64,000 nucleotides of DNA, taken from Calothrix sp. NIES-4105. Lineage in GTDB: Bacteria; Cyanobacteriota; Cyanobacteriia; Cyanobacteriales; Nostocaceae. Under the pieces are notes generated by a model that made no database searches, was not told the DNA's origin, and was given only the letters and a program-made list of their open reading frames with translations. The stretch covers positions 5,779,614-5,843,613 of the forward strand of contig NZ_AP018290.1 of NCBI RefSeq assembly GCF_002368415.1, read 5' to 3'. This document shows, one piece after another, positions 26,263-35,014 of the stretch. The translations under genes were made by a program, and so were the position numbers. Each line of letters starts with the position of its first letter. Position 1 is the stretch's first letter.

Positions 26263-26754
26263 ATGGATTCTGACGCAGTTGATGTGATTTTGGCGCAGTG
26301 GAAGAGAGAGCGTCCTGACTTAGATGTTTCACCGATGGGTATAATTGGTCGGATGGGGCGATTATCTAAGCATTTAGAACGAGCCATCCAAAGCACGTTT
26401 GCTGAGTTCGGATTAAATGTTGGAGAATTCGATGTGTTAGCTGCATTACGTCGCTCCGGTAAACCTTATCAGCTTTCACCAACAGAACTGTTTAATACGC
26501 TGATGGTTTCATCCGGTACGATGACGCACCGTATTGATAGCTTAGAAAAATCTGAACTTGTTAGGCGCCGTCCTGACCCCAACGACCGCAGGGGAACGCT
26601 GATTGAACTCACAGACAAAGGGTTAAGCTTGATTGAAACAGTAGTTGAAGCTCATGTAAATAATGAGCATCGTCTTCTTAGCGTTTTAGAAGAATCAGAG
26701 CGTCTTGTGCTTATCCGCTTACTTCGTAAACTTCTGGTTTCGTTTGAGGAATAG
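26263..26754 (+). CDS. MarR-family transcriptional regulator
   Basis: About 163 residues from ATG 26263 (a GTG 12 bases upstream is also in frame). Winged helix: FGLNVGEFDVLAALRRSG, LSPTELFNTLMVSSGTMTHR, the MarR wing VRRRPDPNDRRGTLIELTDK and a C-terminal dimer helix. DNRR-type wing residues are present. It diverges from the DMT transporter with strong palindromes between, implying it represses the transporter and itself, relieved by a ligand. 26755-26956 beyond it holds no gene. Confidence 0.92.
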   Translation: MDSDAVDVILAQWKRERPDLDVSPMGIIGRMGRLSKHLERAIQSTFAEFGLNVGEFDVLAALRRSGKPYQLSPTELFNTLMVSSGTMTHRIDSLEKSELVRRRPDPNDRRGTLIELTDKGLSLIETVVEAHVNNEHRLLSVLEESERLVLIRLLRKLLVSFEE

Positions 26755-26956
26755 TACATATCATCCACAATTTAATTTGGTAGTGATGCCAAAATACCAG
26801 AAAAACCTAGACTTGGAACGGCGCCTACCTAACCCGAAGTTCTGTATCGTTAATATAAATTGTTTAACGATAAATAGATGTTTATTCCTGTGGGTAAGCC
26901 AAACAAAGATTCTCATCTTCGTTAAATCAACAGTAATCTGAGGAAAGGCACCAATC

Positions 26957-27244
26957 TCAAGTCTCAATTTCAACTTTTGCTGTAACTGTTTGTTTTTGTT
27001 CACGCTTATGCCATTGTTCAGCAAATTTTTTAATTTCTTCTATTTCATTAAAATCTACTTTTACAAATGCATCATCAAACTCAATACCTAAAGCTGCGCT
27101 AATTTCAATAATTTCACTAAAACTGGCAAATCTATAATTTTTTGCTTCATACTCTTTAATTTCTTCTTCAAACCCTATTATGTCAGCCAATTCTTTGTGG
27201 CTCCGGAATTGCAGCGATGCGAGCTTTAATCAGGGTGTCTGGAA
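26957..27244 (-). pseudogene. Decayed XRE antitoxin-like copy
   Basis: Read from 27244 downward: LPDTLIKARIAA, then after a frameshift SHKELADIIGFEEEIKEYEA, FASFSEIIEISAALGIEFDD and AFVKVDFNEIEEIKKFAEQW. This parallels the second half of the XRE gene at 27250 but lacks the N-terminal half and is frameshifted. A 77-codon open frame (26957-27190) survives. Together with the copy at 33709 it shows repeated duplication of this antitoxin gene. Confidence 0.65.
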
Positions 27245-27249
27245 GCACT

Positions 27250-27780
27250 CTAAACCTCTACTCTAGCTTTAGCCTTTTTCCGTTCTTCACGTTTACTGTT
27301 AAATTTTTCAATTATTTTTTTACCTTCTTCTATTCCTTCAAAATCTACCTTTACAAACGCATTTTCAAAATCTACACACAAAACGGCACTAACTTCTATT
27401 ACTTCTGCAAAACTTGCACATTGATAATCAGTCTTTTCATACTCTTGAACTCTTTGTTCTTCAATCCCTAATATTTCAGCTAATTCTTTCTGACTCATTT
27501 TTGCTGCAATCCGAGCTTTAATTAAAGTATCCGGTAATTGGTTAAAACTTTCGACTTTAATCTTTATAGGTTGATTGTTATCGCAGTTAACCAACCTCTC
27601 ATATTCACTAATTTCTTCTTGTAAAGCCATTAAGTGGGACTGCTTTGCGTCAATATCAAGCTGCCAATCTTCTTGGTTTCTTTCTTTCCAAGCTTCATCC
27701 TGTTGTATCACTGATATAGAATATTCAAATTTTCGAGCGCACTCTTTGCTGTAATTGTATTGCTTTTCGTTTTTAATCAT
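27250..27780 (-). CDS. XRE-family regulator, probable antitoxin
   Basis: About 176 residues from ATG 27780, which overlaps the upstream stop as ATGA (a start at 27789 would not). An N-terminal helical region (about 1-75, with DAKQSHLMALQEEISEYERL) precedes an HTH: DTLIKARIAAKMSQKELAEI and GIEEQRVQEYEKTDYQCASF. The overlap with the DUF6932-like gene and the fusion of helical and HTH parts fit a type II antitoxin that neutralises and autorepresses. Role by context only. Confidence 0.75.
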   Translation of the reverse strand: MIKNEKQYNYSKECARKFEYSISVIQQDEAWKERNQEDWQLDIDAKQSHLMALQEEISEYERLVNCDNNQPIKIKVESFNQLPDTLIKARIAAKMSQKELAEILGIEEQRVQEYEKTDYQCASFAEVIEVSAVLCVDFENAFVKVDFEGIEEGKKIIEKFNSKREERKKAKARVEV

Positions 27781-28223
27781 GGTTCCCACCTTACCAAATC
27801 AATCGCAATAATACCTTTCTTATTTTCCATTCTATCGCGTTGAAAAAATTCAAGCGAATTTAATCCTAAATCTCCGACAGGCTCGTTTGAACGATAAAGC
27901 TCGCCTTTATATTTAGCTTTTTGGGACTGTCGGTCATACTTAGTAAGTAATAAGTTAGCATTTTTTTGCAGGTAATTCAAATCGACATCTTCTTCATCCC
28001 AGCAGGCATCAAAATCTTTAGGCGTTAATTTGATGGTGATAAAACTTCCATCTATATAAATTGTCCTGCATCCTGCTATCTTTAACTGCTCCATCGCCAA
28101 TTCCAAACCATTTATCATCTGCTTACGACTATAATTAGTACCAAAACGTTCTACAAATTCCTCCCACTCACAAAAGTGTATTCCTGGCGGTAAGTACCCA
28201 TATTCATTAAATTCCGGAATCAT
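27777..28223 (-). CDS. DUF6932-like protein, putative nucleotidyltransferase-fold toxin
   Basis: 148 residues. MIPEFNEYGYLPPGIHFCEW at the start and YIDGSFITIKLTPKDFDACW (about 75-95) fit DUF6932, where a GS followed by D-x-D recalls the nucleotidyltransferase active site. Immediately followed, with ATGA overlap, by an XRE gene. Pairs of a nucleotidyltransferase-like protein with an XRE protein often behave as toxin-antitoxin modules; here this is inference. The intact toxin frame next to intact XRE contrasts with the decayed extra XRE copies. Confidence 0.65.
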   Translation of the reverse strand: MIPEFNEYGYLPPGIHFCEWEEFVERFGTNYSRKQMINGLELAMEQLKIAGCRTIYIDGSFITIKLTPKDFDACWDEEDVDLNYLQKNANLLLTKYDRQSQKAKYKGELYRSNEPVGDLGLNSLEFFQRDRMENKKGIIAIDLVRWEP

Positions 28224-28325
28224 TTCTTACACCCTAGCATATTTAAAGTATCGGATGAGGATAGCGCTCATTGATTCAAAAACTCAACAAACTATGTGAA
28301 CAAATACAATTATTCACAGATGATA

Positions 28326-28474
28326 TAGCAGTCCTAGGTCATTTGTAAAATCCCTGTAGGAAAATCTCCGGTTTACGTGCGTTGTAGAGACAAGGGTTAA
28401 ATCCCTGCGGGAAAACCTCCGGTTTACGCGTCTCTACGGATATAATTTTTTACAAATCATAAAATACTGCTGTA
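28326..28474. repeat. MITE-like element with about 25-bp inverted ends
   Basis: The left end AGCAGTCCTAGGTCATTTGT and the right end, read on the other strand, AGCAGTATTTTATGATTTGT, match over most positions. Inside are two copies of CCCTGNNGGAAAANCTCCGG and the GTAGAGAC...GTCTCTAC arms. No reading frame. It fills most of the gap 28224-28485. Confidence 0.6.
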
Positions 28475-28485
28475 TAATCTAACTA

Positions 28486-30270
28486 TTAACTAATTCTAAA
28501 AACTTTTCCTTTGGGAACAAAAGGTAAATGGTGATGTGCGGGGAGCAAAAAAGCGTGTTCTCGACGTATGTGTAAGCGGTCGCAAAATCCATCGGTAATA
28601 ATTAGTAAGGGTCCATCTTTGGGAAAATCTTCTGCTGTTTCCAACATGTCAATTCCTGGTTGTAAAACTGTTCCACCTCGACCTTTAACTTGAACTCGTT
28701 CTGCAAGAGTTTCCGGCGCCATATAACCTTGGTCGTAAGCAAACGCATCACAGAAAACAACCCTTACATAAGGGATATCATGAGAAATACTGTAACTAGC
28801 AATGGCGCCTAAAGCTTTCCCTAATAATGAGCGCTCCATTGAACCAGATGTATCTAAAATTACTCCGAATGTTCGACCTTCTTCGGCACTGCTATCAGGT
28901 ATGTAACGAGGACGGGGAATGTCTGGAGTTGAAGATTGGCGCCGACTTGGGCGAGCATATGACCGAACTTGAACTAAAGGCGAAAAATAATTATCAAACC
29001 ACCTTGCTAGTTCCACATCCCAAGGAATAGGAGGATGGTTTAGAGCGCGAATTTCTTCTACTAACCCCAAGGGGAGAAAACCTCTGTTTTGTTCGTGATG
29101 ATAAATAAGTCCTTGATTTAAACAACGACGATAAAAATCATCTAGTGCCATACCATGATCAGAAGTCCACCACTCAGGTGTTCCTCGCTCTAAAATGTCA
29201 CATTGTCCTACACCTCGCAATGTTGCTAGTTTACGGAAGCGTCGTAAATCTGTAACTATTTGGTCATAGATAGCTTCGGCTGATAAACCTTTTAAGTCAG
29301 GGTCGTATAATAAGCCAAATTTCGGTAATTCTCCTAAACCCATTTCTATAAGCCAGGAATTAATTACATAATCACAAGCAACGTTCCAGAAGTAAAAGTC
29401 TCTTCCTTGACGACGGGTATCATGTCTCAACCCTACATGCAACAACTCATGTGCCATAACAAAACGACATTCTTGGTCATCGAGTTTAGCAGCAGGGTTA
29501 ATAAAAATTTCTTTATTTTGAATATCAACAGCAGCTACTGAAATATCTAAACGTTGACAAACTAATGGGTCTTCGATAATTTGAAAGTTTGCTGCTAAGG
29601 CGCCTAAAAGAGGATAGCTGTTAATAAACCAAGACTTTGCTCTATTTGCGGGAGTATCATTTTTAACATTTGCTCCTAAAAAAGGTTCACGTCCTCCTGC
29701 TACATTTACTGCGCTTGTAACAGCACGGATTAACCCTTTGCCAAAGCTTGCTTGCCAGTCAAAGTTACGACTTCTATAATAATTATTATTTTTAGGAGAT
29801 TCTATAATCATATCAACAAAGTTATATCCAGGAATGTCATTTTGGCAAAATTCCTGGTATAAGCTTTCTTCATTACGAGTAGAAGCATTAATGGAAAAAT
29901 TATATTCATCTGGAGCGCGACCTAATTTTAAATCATTTAGAAACTTAGCTATAAAATAATTACAAGCGGCATTCCATTCTCGGAAGTTTGTTCTTTCCTG
30001 AAAATGACCAAACCCTAAATGCAATAGACAATGAGCTAGTACATATGCCCATTCTTCTTTTGAACCGCGTCTGGTAGGATGTACATGTATGGCGCCGTTA
30101 CTTGTAACAACAGCCCAACCTTTTAGTGGACATTGATTTCCTTCTCTACGTATAATATTAGCGTGATAAGTTAGCTCCGTAAACATTGGATGCTGGCGGA
30201 TAATTCCATATCCTTCATTAAAATTAATTAATGCAATATCCTTGCCTGGTTGATTTTTTTTACTTGCCAT
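28486..30270 (-). CDS. VWA domain protein with two DUF2201-type metallopeptidase-like domains
   Basis: 594 residues. An HExxH zinc motif appears in VMAHELLHVGLRHD (about 271-284). A parallel N-terminal region reads VLAHCLLHLGFGHF (about 77-90), where the Glu is replaced, and both are followed by similar W-N-x-AC-(N/D)-Y segments, so the domain is duplicated and only the second copy keeps the catalytic Glu. The C-terminus is a VWA domain with the MIDAS VILDTSGSM (about 471) and VFCDAFAYD. It overlaps the MoxR ATPase gene by 11 bases. MoxR-VWA pairs act as chaperones that insert metals or remodel complexes. Confidence 0.85.
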   Translation of the reverse strand: MASKKNQPGKDIALINFNEGYGIIRQHPMFTELTYHANIIRREGNQCPLKGWAVVTSNGAIHVHPTRRGSKEEWAYVLAHCLLHLGFGHFQERTNFREWNAACNYFIAKFLNDLKLGRAPDEYNFSINASTRNEESLYQEFCQNDIPGYNFVDMIIESPKNNNYYRSRNFDWQASFGKGLIRAVTSAVNVAGGREPFLGANVKNDTPANRAKSWFINSYPLLGALAANFQIIEDPLVCQRLDISVAAVDIQNKEIFINPAAKLDDQECRFVMAHELLHVGLRHDTRRQGRDFYFWNVACDYVINSWLIEMGLGELPKFGLLYDPDLKGLSAEAIYDQIVTDLRRFRKLATLRGVGQCDILERGTPEWWTSDHGMALDDFYRRCLNQGLIYHHEQNRGFLPLGLVEEIRALNHPPIPWDVELARWFDNYFSPLVQVRSYARPSRRQSSTPDIPRPRYIPDSSAEEGRTFGVILDTSGSMERSLLGKALGAIASYSISHDIPYVRVVFCDAFAYDQGYMAPETLAERVQVKGRGGTVLQPGIDMLETAEDFPKDGPLLIITDGFCDRLHIRREHAFLLPAHHHLPFVPKGKVFRIS

Positions 30271-31324
30271 TTTCTTTTTGTACCAAACGCGGCAAATCTC
30301 TTACAATTTCTACCATCAGCCAACTTGGTAAAGCATCACCTTTTTCTGGTTGAGAAACAACCATTTGGGCAATCTCTAAACTAATAGAAGCTAGTTCTTT
30401 AAGCAGTCCTTTCGCACGGTGAGCTAAATCTTTATGATTACCTGTGGCTATTTTTTGTTCTTGAGGTAATTCTTTGATGAGTTGCGCGCGCAATGACTGT
30501 GCCAAGAAATATAACACATCCCTATCTTCTGGCTGATGAGGCCAACCAATATCTCCTTTGAGAATAGCACTCAATTGATACTTACTTTTAATTTGTTTAA
30601 TAAAGCCTTTAAACTGGGTCGCATGATGAGGAGACAAACAGCCCATAGCCAAAACTTCCAGCCAATCATCGGTAATACGCTCACCAAATTCATGAAGAGC
30701 ATCGCTTAACATGTGCCAAGAACGTGGTGTCGAAAAAGTTTCTTCATGTTTAGGAGGTTGACTCCACAAATGATCAGGACGAGTTTGGATATATTCAATT
30801 ACCCAAGGATGAATATTATTATTCTTTGCCCATTCTAACCAATCGCGATGCGAAGCTTTTAAATGCACATGAATCATCCGGTTGAGCAAAGCAGAAGACA
30901 TCGGCTTAACAATGGCACTATCAGACGCACGATTCCCGGCGCCGATTACAATAGAACCAGCGGGAAGATGATACTCGCCAATCCTACGCTCGTGAATAAG
31001 ACTATAAAATGCTTTTTGTACCTCGTGAGAACAAGCATTTAGTTCGTCTAAAAACAAACAGTATGGTTCATCGCGGGCAATTATTCTTGGCGGACAGAAG
31101 CGACTTGTTCCATCTATAATTTGTGGCACACCGATTAAATCTTCCGGCGCCAGTTGACTACCAAGTAATGAAACACACGGTATTCCCACTTCCTTCGCAA
31201 ACTCTTCTACCAAAGATGATTTACCTATTCCAGGCGCCCCCCAAATAAACACTGGTCTTACTACAGCCACATTCAGCAGAAACTCGGATAGTTGTTTTTG
31301 GGTAAGTGCAATTGCTGGGTTCAT
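30260..31324 (-). CDS. MoxR-family AAA+ ATPase
   Basis: 354 residues. Walker A WGAPGIGKSSLV (about 28-39), Walker B CLFLDELNAC (about 90), sensor 1 VIGAGNRASDSAIV and the arginine-finger region SSALLNRMIHVHL. The order fits the dynein-related AAA_5 class. It is first in a two-gene operon with the VWA-metallopeptidase protein, its presumed partner: hexameric MoxR ATPases drive conformational change in clients bound through the VWA MIDAS. The client is not in view. The gap 31325-31636 holds only the 14-bp repeat described next. Confidence 0.9.
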   Translation of the reverse strand: MNPAIALTQKQLSEFLLNVAVVRPVFIWGAPGIGKSSLVEEFAKEVGIPCVSLLGSQLAPEDLIGVPQIIDGTSRFCPPRIIARDEPYCLFLDELNACSHEVQKAFYSLIHERRIGEYHLPAGSIVIGAGNRASDSAIVKPMSSALLNRMIHVHLKASHRDWLEWAKNNNIHPWVIEYIQTRPDHLWSQPPKHEETFSTPRSWHMLSDALHEFGERITDDWLEVLAMGCLSPHHATQFKGFIKQIKSKYQLSAILKGDIGWPHQPEDRDVLYFLAQSLRAQLIKELPQEQKIATGNHKDLAHRAKGLLKELASISLEIAQMVVSQPEKGDALPSWLMVEIVRDLPRLVQKENGK

Positions 31325-31407
31325 TCAATAATAATTTGTATAAATTTATATAATTAACAAGCGTATATTATTTATAACACTTTGCAATTTGGTTATTCCG
31401 GATTATT

Positions 31408-31421
31408 AGAGCGGCGCCTCT
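31408..31421. repeat. Left copy of 14-bp direct repeat around the AAA/DUF4435 pair
   Basis: AGAGCGGCGCCTCT, identical in sequence and orientation to 33571-33584. The two bracket the AAA/DUF4435 genes precisely. The core is GGCGCC, which is abundant, but the flanking eight bases also match. Confidence 0.7.
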
Positions 31422-31636
31422 TTATAGTTTAAACTTACTATAACACATGTGAAAGATTTTTATTTTTTTGGGAACTATTAGTTATTCAATCTGCAAAATT
31501 TGCAAATTCGACAATAGAATTATATTGGTCATCAAAACAATATACTTAAAAAATGTAACAAATTCCCCATTGAATTGTCGAATCACGATGAGAGCATGTA
31601 GTAGTGTAAAAGTGGGAAAAAAGTTAGGAGATGGGA

Positions 31637-32698
31637 ATGAAGGTTCAATCAGTTCAGCTAAAATATTTCAAAAAATTTCGCTCCTCACCCGAATTTGATT
31701 TTACTGACCCAGAAACAGGGTTAGCACGGGATATGATTATTTTAGTGGGAATGAATGGTGCTGGAAAAACAAGTATATTGCAAGCTATCGCTGCGACATT
31801 AGGTACTGCAACCGGACGGTTACAGAAAATTTCTGATTTAGAGTGGACAGGTTTTAACTACGAACTGCTTAGTTATAACTGGGGAATGTCTGAACCAGAT
31901 GTAATTGTAAAAGTACAGTTTTCTTCTCCTGAACTTGAAGCTGTACATAATTTACAACAAAAGTTATCAGAGATGGGACTAATGAGTGTAAGTCCTGCTC
32001 AAAAGCATATTGTCACTCTCAAATGGAACCAGGGACGTGTGCAAGCTCTAAGTGCTGCTGAATTATTTCAATTTAGAGGACGAGAATATGCAAAACAACT
32101 GCGTCGTACTGAAGGGTTTCAAGTTTTTGAGCAGGTAGGTGCAGTTTTATGGTATACAGAACAAAGAACTTCTACAAGTTTAACGACTGAAGACCCACAA
32201 TTAAAGTTGGAAATTACCGAAGACCTTTTACGTGACCGTTTGTCAAAATGGCGCCTGTTTCACCAAGATATTGAAAGTGGTAAAATTCAACAATTACGTA
32301 GTGGACAAAAGGATTTATACGCAGAAATTGAGCGTAATTATAAAATAGTGTTTCCAGAACGTAGTATGATGGGCCCTGTTTTACGAGAAAATGCAGATGA
32401 TATTCTTAGTGAACCTTGGTTTTATTTACATGACAGTAGAAACCAGTACGAAATATCTGAAATGTCGGGGGGTGAACGTGCTGTGTTTCCAATGTTAATG
32501 GACTTTGCTAGCTGGAATATTAATAACTCAGTAATTTTAATCGATGAGATTGAATTGCATCTACATCCACCAATGCAACAAGCGTTTTTACGCGCGCTAC
32601 CCAAACTAGGTAATAATAATCAGTTTATAATTACAACCCACTCTGATTATATAGAGCAATTAGTGCCAGAAGCATATATTATACGGTTAGAGGTGTAG
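31637..32698 (+). CDS. AAA ATPase of a PARIS-like (AriA-type) defence pair
   Basis: About 353 residues. AGGAG at 31626-31630 sits 6 bases before ATG 31637; the ATG at 31631 would leave no spacing. ABC/SMC-like ATPase: LKYFKKFRS start, Walker A LVGMNGAGKTSIL (about 38), signature SEMSGGERAVFP (about 276), Walker B VILIDEIELHLHP (about 300) and switch His ITTHSDYIEQL. Followed 2 bases later by a DUF4435 gene. In PARIS, AriA ATPase senses phage inhibitors and releases the DUF4435 nuclease AriB. This ATPase appears shorter than I recall for AriA, so a related but distinct system is possible. Confidence 0.72.
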   Translation: MKVQSVQLKYFKKFRSSPEFDFTDPETGLARDMIILVGMNGAGKTSILQAIAATLGTATGRLQKISDLEWTGFNYELLSYNWGMSEPDVIVKVQFSSPELEAVHNLQQKLSEMGLMSVSPAQKHIVTLKWNQGRVQALSAAELFQFRGREYAKQLRRTEGFQVFEQVGAVLWYTEQRTSTSLTTEDPQLKLEITEDLLRDRLSKWRLFHQDIESGKIQQLRSGQKDLYAEIERNYKIVFPERSMMGPVLRENADDILSEPWFYLHDSRNQYEISEMSGGERAVFPMLMDFASWNINNSVILIDEIELHLHPPMQQAFLRALPKLGNNNQFIITTHSDYIEQLVPEAYIIRLEV

Positions 32699-32700
32699 CA

Positions 32701-33564
32701 GTGAGTGTAGTTGGTGATAAAGTTATTTTTTGTGAAGGTAAACAAAGTAGCTTAGATTTTAGGTTAATAAACAGAGTTATTGAAAATCTTTCCGTAAATA
32801 AACCTACTATTGTTCCCTCTGGTAGTAAATTCACCTTCTCGGTCTTTGTCGAAGGTTATTTTTCGAGAATTGAAACTACAAATAAAAAGTATATAGTTTT
32901 TCGCGACCGTGATTTTGATATCAAACCTCCAAATGATATTCAATTGCTTAAATTTGGTTCAATGTTTCTCACGCACCGAGCTTGTGTTGAGAACTATCTA
33001 CTAAACTCTGATTTAATCCATAATTATTGGGTTACAAGGTATATAGAAAAGCAAAATAATCCAATTTCTAGATGGGGACATGGAAACTCACCGGGAATTA
33101 TAGCCATTTCCACATGGATAGAACAAGCTGCAAGAAGTTTACAAGATTATCAAGTCGTGAGATGGGCATTGGCTGATTTAATAGAATCAAGTGGTTCACG
33201 ACAGCAACTGAGAACCACATGGACAGGTGGTAGCGGTAAACTTCCATCCTCGCTTACAATACTTGACTGTCAAAATGAAGCTTTAATGTTAGTTAACCAG
33301 TTTCAACAAGCTATTAGCACTGTTACGCAAGATAGATTTTTAGCAAGTATAGCTGCCTATCAGCAACAGTTTTCTCAACCCAACTTTTGGTCAGATAAAC
33401 AGTATTTAATATGGTTTCATGGCAAAGATATGCAAAAAGCCATGCAGCAACAGCAATCTCAATACATTTCTCTCAATGCTTTTTTTGATTGGGCACTTAA
33501 TCAAATGGATATTAATCAACACCCTGATTTGATTGAATTACAACATCGGATTGCTTCGCTTTAG
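32701..33564 (+). CDS. DUF4435 TOPRIM-like effector (AriB-type)
   Basis: 287 residues from GTG, 2 bases after the ATPase stop. TOPRIM-like features: the acidic KVIFCEGKQSSLDF (Glu about 12), VPSGSK, then YIVFRDRDFD (about 70-80) and LTHRACVENYLL, all in the DUF4435 order. In PARIS the equivalent protein is a nuclease that cleaves host tRNA when released, stopping infection. The C-terminal 150 residues are helical and poorly recognised. Tight linkage to the ATPase and the bracketing 14-bp repeats suggest one transferable cassette. Confidence 0.72.
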   Translation: MSVVGDKVIFCEGKQSSLDFRLINRVIENLSVNKPTIVPSGSKFTFSVFVEGYFSRIETTNKKYIVFRDRDFDIKPPNDIQLLKFGSMFLTHRACVENYLLNSDLIHNYWVTRYIEKQNNPISRWGHGNSPGIIAISTWIEQAARSLQDYQVVRWALADLIESSGSRQQLRTTWTGGSGKLPSSLTILDCQNEALMLVNQFQQAISTVTQDRFLASIAAYQQQFSQPNFWSDKQYLIWFHGKDMQKAMQQQQSQYISLNAFFDWALNQMDINQHPDLIELQHRIASL

Positions 33565-33570
33565 TATAGA

Positions 33571-33584
33571 AGAGCGGCGCCTCT
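33571..33584. repeat. Right copy of 14-bp direct repeat
   Basis: AGAGCGGCGCCTCT, 6 bases after the DUF4435 stop, matching 31408-31421 exactly and in the same orientation. Confidence 0.7.
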
Positions 33585-33708
33585 ACTGTAAAATATTATG
33601 TCGCGTGTGTTGATGGTACGCTGTTCTCACCAAACCAACGTCTGATTAACTCAACTTGAAAACGATATCCATCACTAACTTCTTCTATTGACACTGAGTA
33701 AAGACTCT

Positions 33709-33946
33709 GAGGAACGGATTAAGGAATGCGAAGATAAAGATTATCAATGCGCTAGCTACCTAGAAGTCCTCGATGGAGCGTGAAGCACTAGGTGTGGAAT
33801 TTAAAAATGCCTCTGTAGAAGTTAACTTTGAAGAAATAGAAGAATTTAAAAAAGTTGCCGAAAAATGGCATAAACGACGACAAGAAAAGAAAAAAAAGAA
33901 AGCTACAACTCAGGAAACGCAAAATTTACTCAACGAACTTAAATAA
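33709..33946 (+). pseudogene. Decayed XRE antitoxin-like copy on the plus strand
   Basis: EERIKECEDKDYQCASYLEV leads to a stop; after a shift the sense resumes as REALGVEFKNASVEVNFEEI, EEFKKVAEKWHKRRQEK and ends LLNELK. It parallels the C-terminal halves of 27250 and 26957, on the opposite strand. A 57-codon frame remains from ATG 33773. Probably an old orphaned copy. The rest of 33565-34116 shows no gene. Confidence 0.6.
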
Positions 33947-34116
33947 ATTATAAGTATTAAATTAAATGCACCTAATTTTAAACCAGATTCTAACAAAAAG
34001 GGAATGTACAATCTACATTCCCCTATAAGGTGCAATAATGTGGAATATTAAAATAGTTTTAAAAGAGTTAGGCAAATAGCTTTTTAAAACTTAATTACAT
34101 TTATGAAACAGCGCGC

Positions 34117-34512
34117 TTATAACCCTCTAACTATTGCTTCGCGTAGAATTGTACGGTTGTTTCTTTTCACAGTCAAGTTTTTGTTTGTGTTGGAGACTGT
34201 TACACCATAAGTATATTCACCGTTAACAGCTTCAAAGTATCTACCTCTGTTTTTAGAGCCATCTACAGTTAAAGGTAGACTTATCTTTTTACCAGTCTTT
34301 TTATCTAAACCTACATAATTATGTGGCGTATCACCTCCACAGATGCTTACCAAAAAATGTTTGGTTTCAGCAGCAACAAATGTACTGTCATACTTGCCAC
34401 ATAAGCTACGAACTTCTCCAGCTTGAGCGGTTTGTGCGAAGGGGAGTGAAAGCGAGCAGACACCAACTACAGATAAAACTAACTGAGCGACTGTTTTAGA
34501 ATTAAATTGCAT
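34117..34512 (-). CDS. Small secreted protein of unknown function
   Basis: 131 residues. Clear signal peptide MQFNSKTVAQLVLSVVGVCS with cleavage expected after TAQA (about 31). The mature part of 100 residues has two Cys (SLCGKY and SICGGD), which could form a disulphide, and a beta-rich end (YTYGVTVSNTNKNLTVKRNN). Not recognised as a family. It probably acts in the periplasm or outside. Confidence 0.6.
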   Translation of the reverse strand: MQFNSKTVAQLVLSVVGVCSLSLPFAQTAQAGEVRSLCGKYDSTFVAAETKHFLVSICGGDTPHNYVGLDKKTGKKISLPLTVDGSKNRGRYFEAVNGEYTYGVTVSNTNKNLTVKRNNRTILREAIVRGL

Positions 34513-34762
34513 ATTTATAATGGTGCGTGTGGTTGAATTTGATACTAATTTCTACAGCACACGTTTTCGTCATTACGGAAATGTCGATTAGATTACCTTG
34601 GTTTAAATTTTGTTACTATATATAGCAGGCGCCAGTTCGATGCAGTCCTCACCACAAAGCTGCAATATGAGCTGACGCATCCCTGCATATATTTAATTGT
34701 TGAACAGCACCAAGGTAAATAAGGAACACATAAGTTTTATTACTTGTTGGCGCCGTTCGTAT

Positions 34763-35014
34763 TTATTTAGCAGCGATAGATTGACCAGCTTTACTAAAAA
34801 TATCTTGCAGGTTGGTTACTGAACCAGTGTAGCTACCACCAAGACCTGCGAAAGTTTGTTGACCTACAGCAAGATTCTTCTGTGAGAAGCTATTCGACGC
34901 ATCCGATGCAAAACCACCGATATCACCTAAGCTAATTGCTAGACCACCTGCAACTGTATCAAGTTCATCTAAGGATAGTTCAATTGCATTAGTTTTGTTG
35001 ATTTCGTTATTCAT
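34763..35014 (-). CDS. CTB-family-like bacteriocin/RiPP precursor with double-glycine leader
   Basis: 83 residues from ATG 35014, with GGAG about 11 bases upstream; an open frame extends further but has no sense. The leader reads NAIELSLDELDTVAGG and would be cut after GG by a C39 peptidase-transporter. The core of about 55 residues is Gly/Ser/Ala-rich with no Cys and so no lanthionine chemistry. This matches cyanobacterial CTB-type precursors. No transporter, peptidase or modifying enzyme lies in the window. Function (antibacterial or signalling) is inference. Confidence 0.75.
   Translation of the reverse strand: MNNEINKTNAIELSLDELDTVAGGLAISLGDIGGFASDASNSFSQKNLAVGQQTFAGLGGSYTGSVTNLQDIFSKAGQSIAAK

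Noticed and set aside
26761..27024. Overlapping short frames on both strands
   Set aside because: They overlap the decayed XRE copy and carry no recognisable content.
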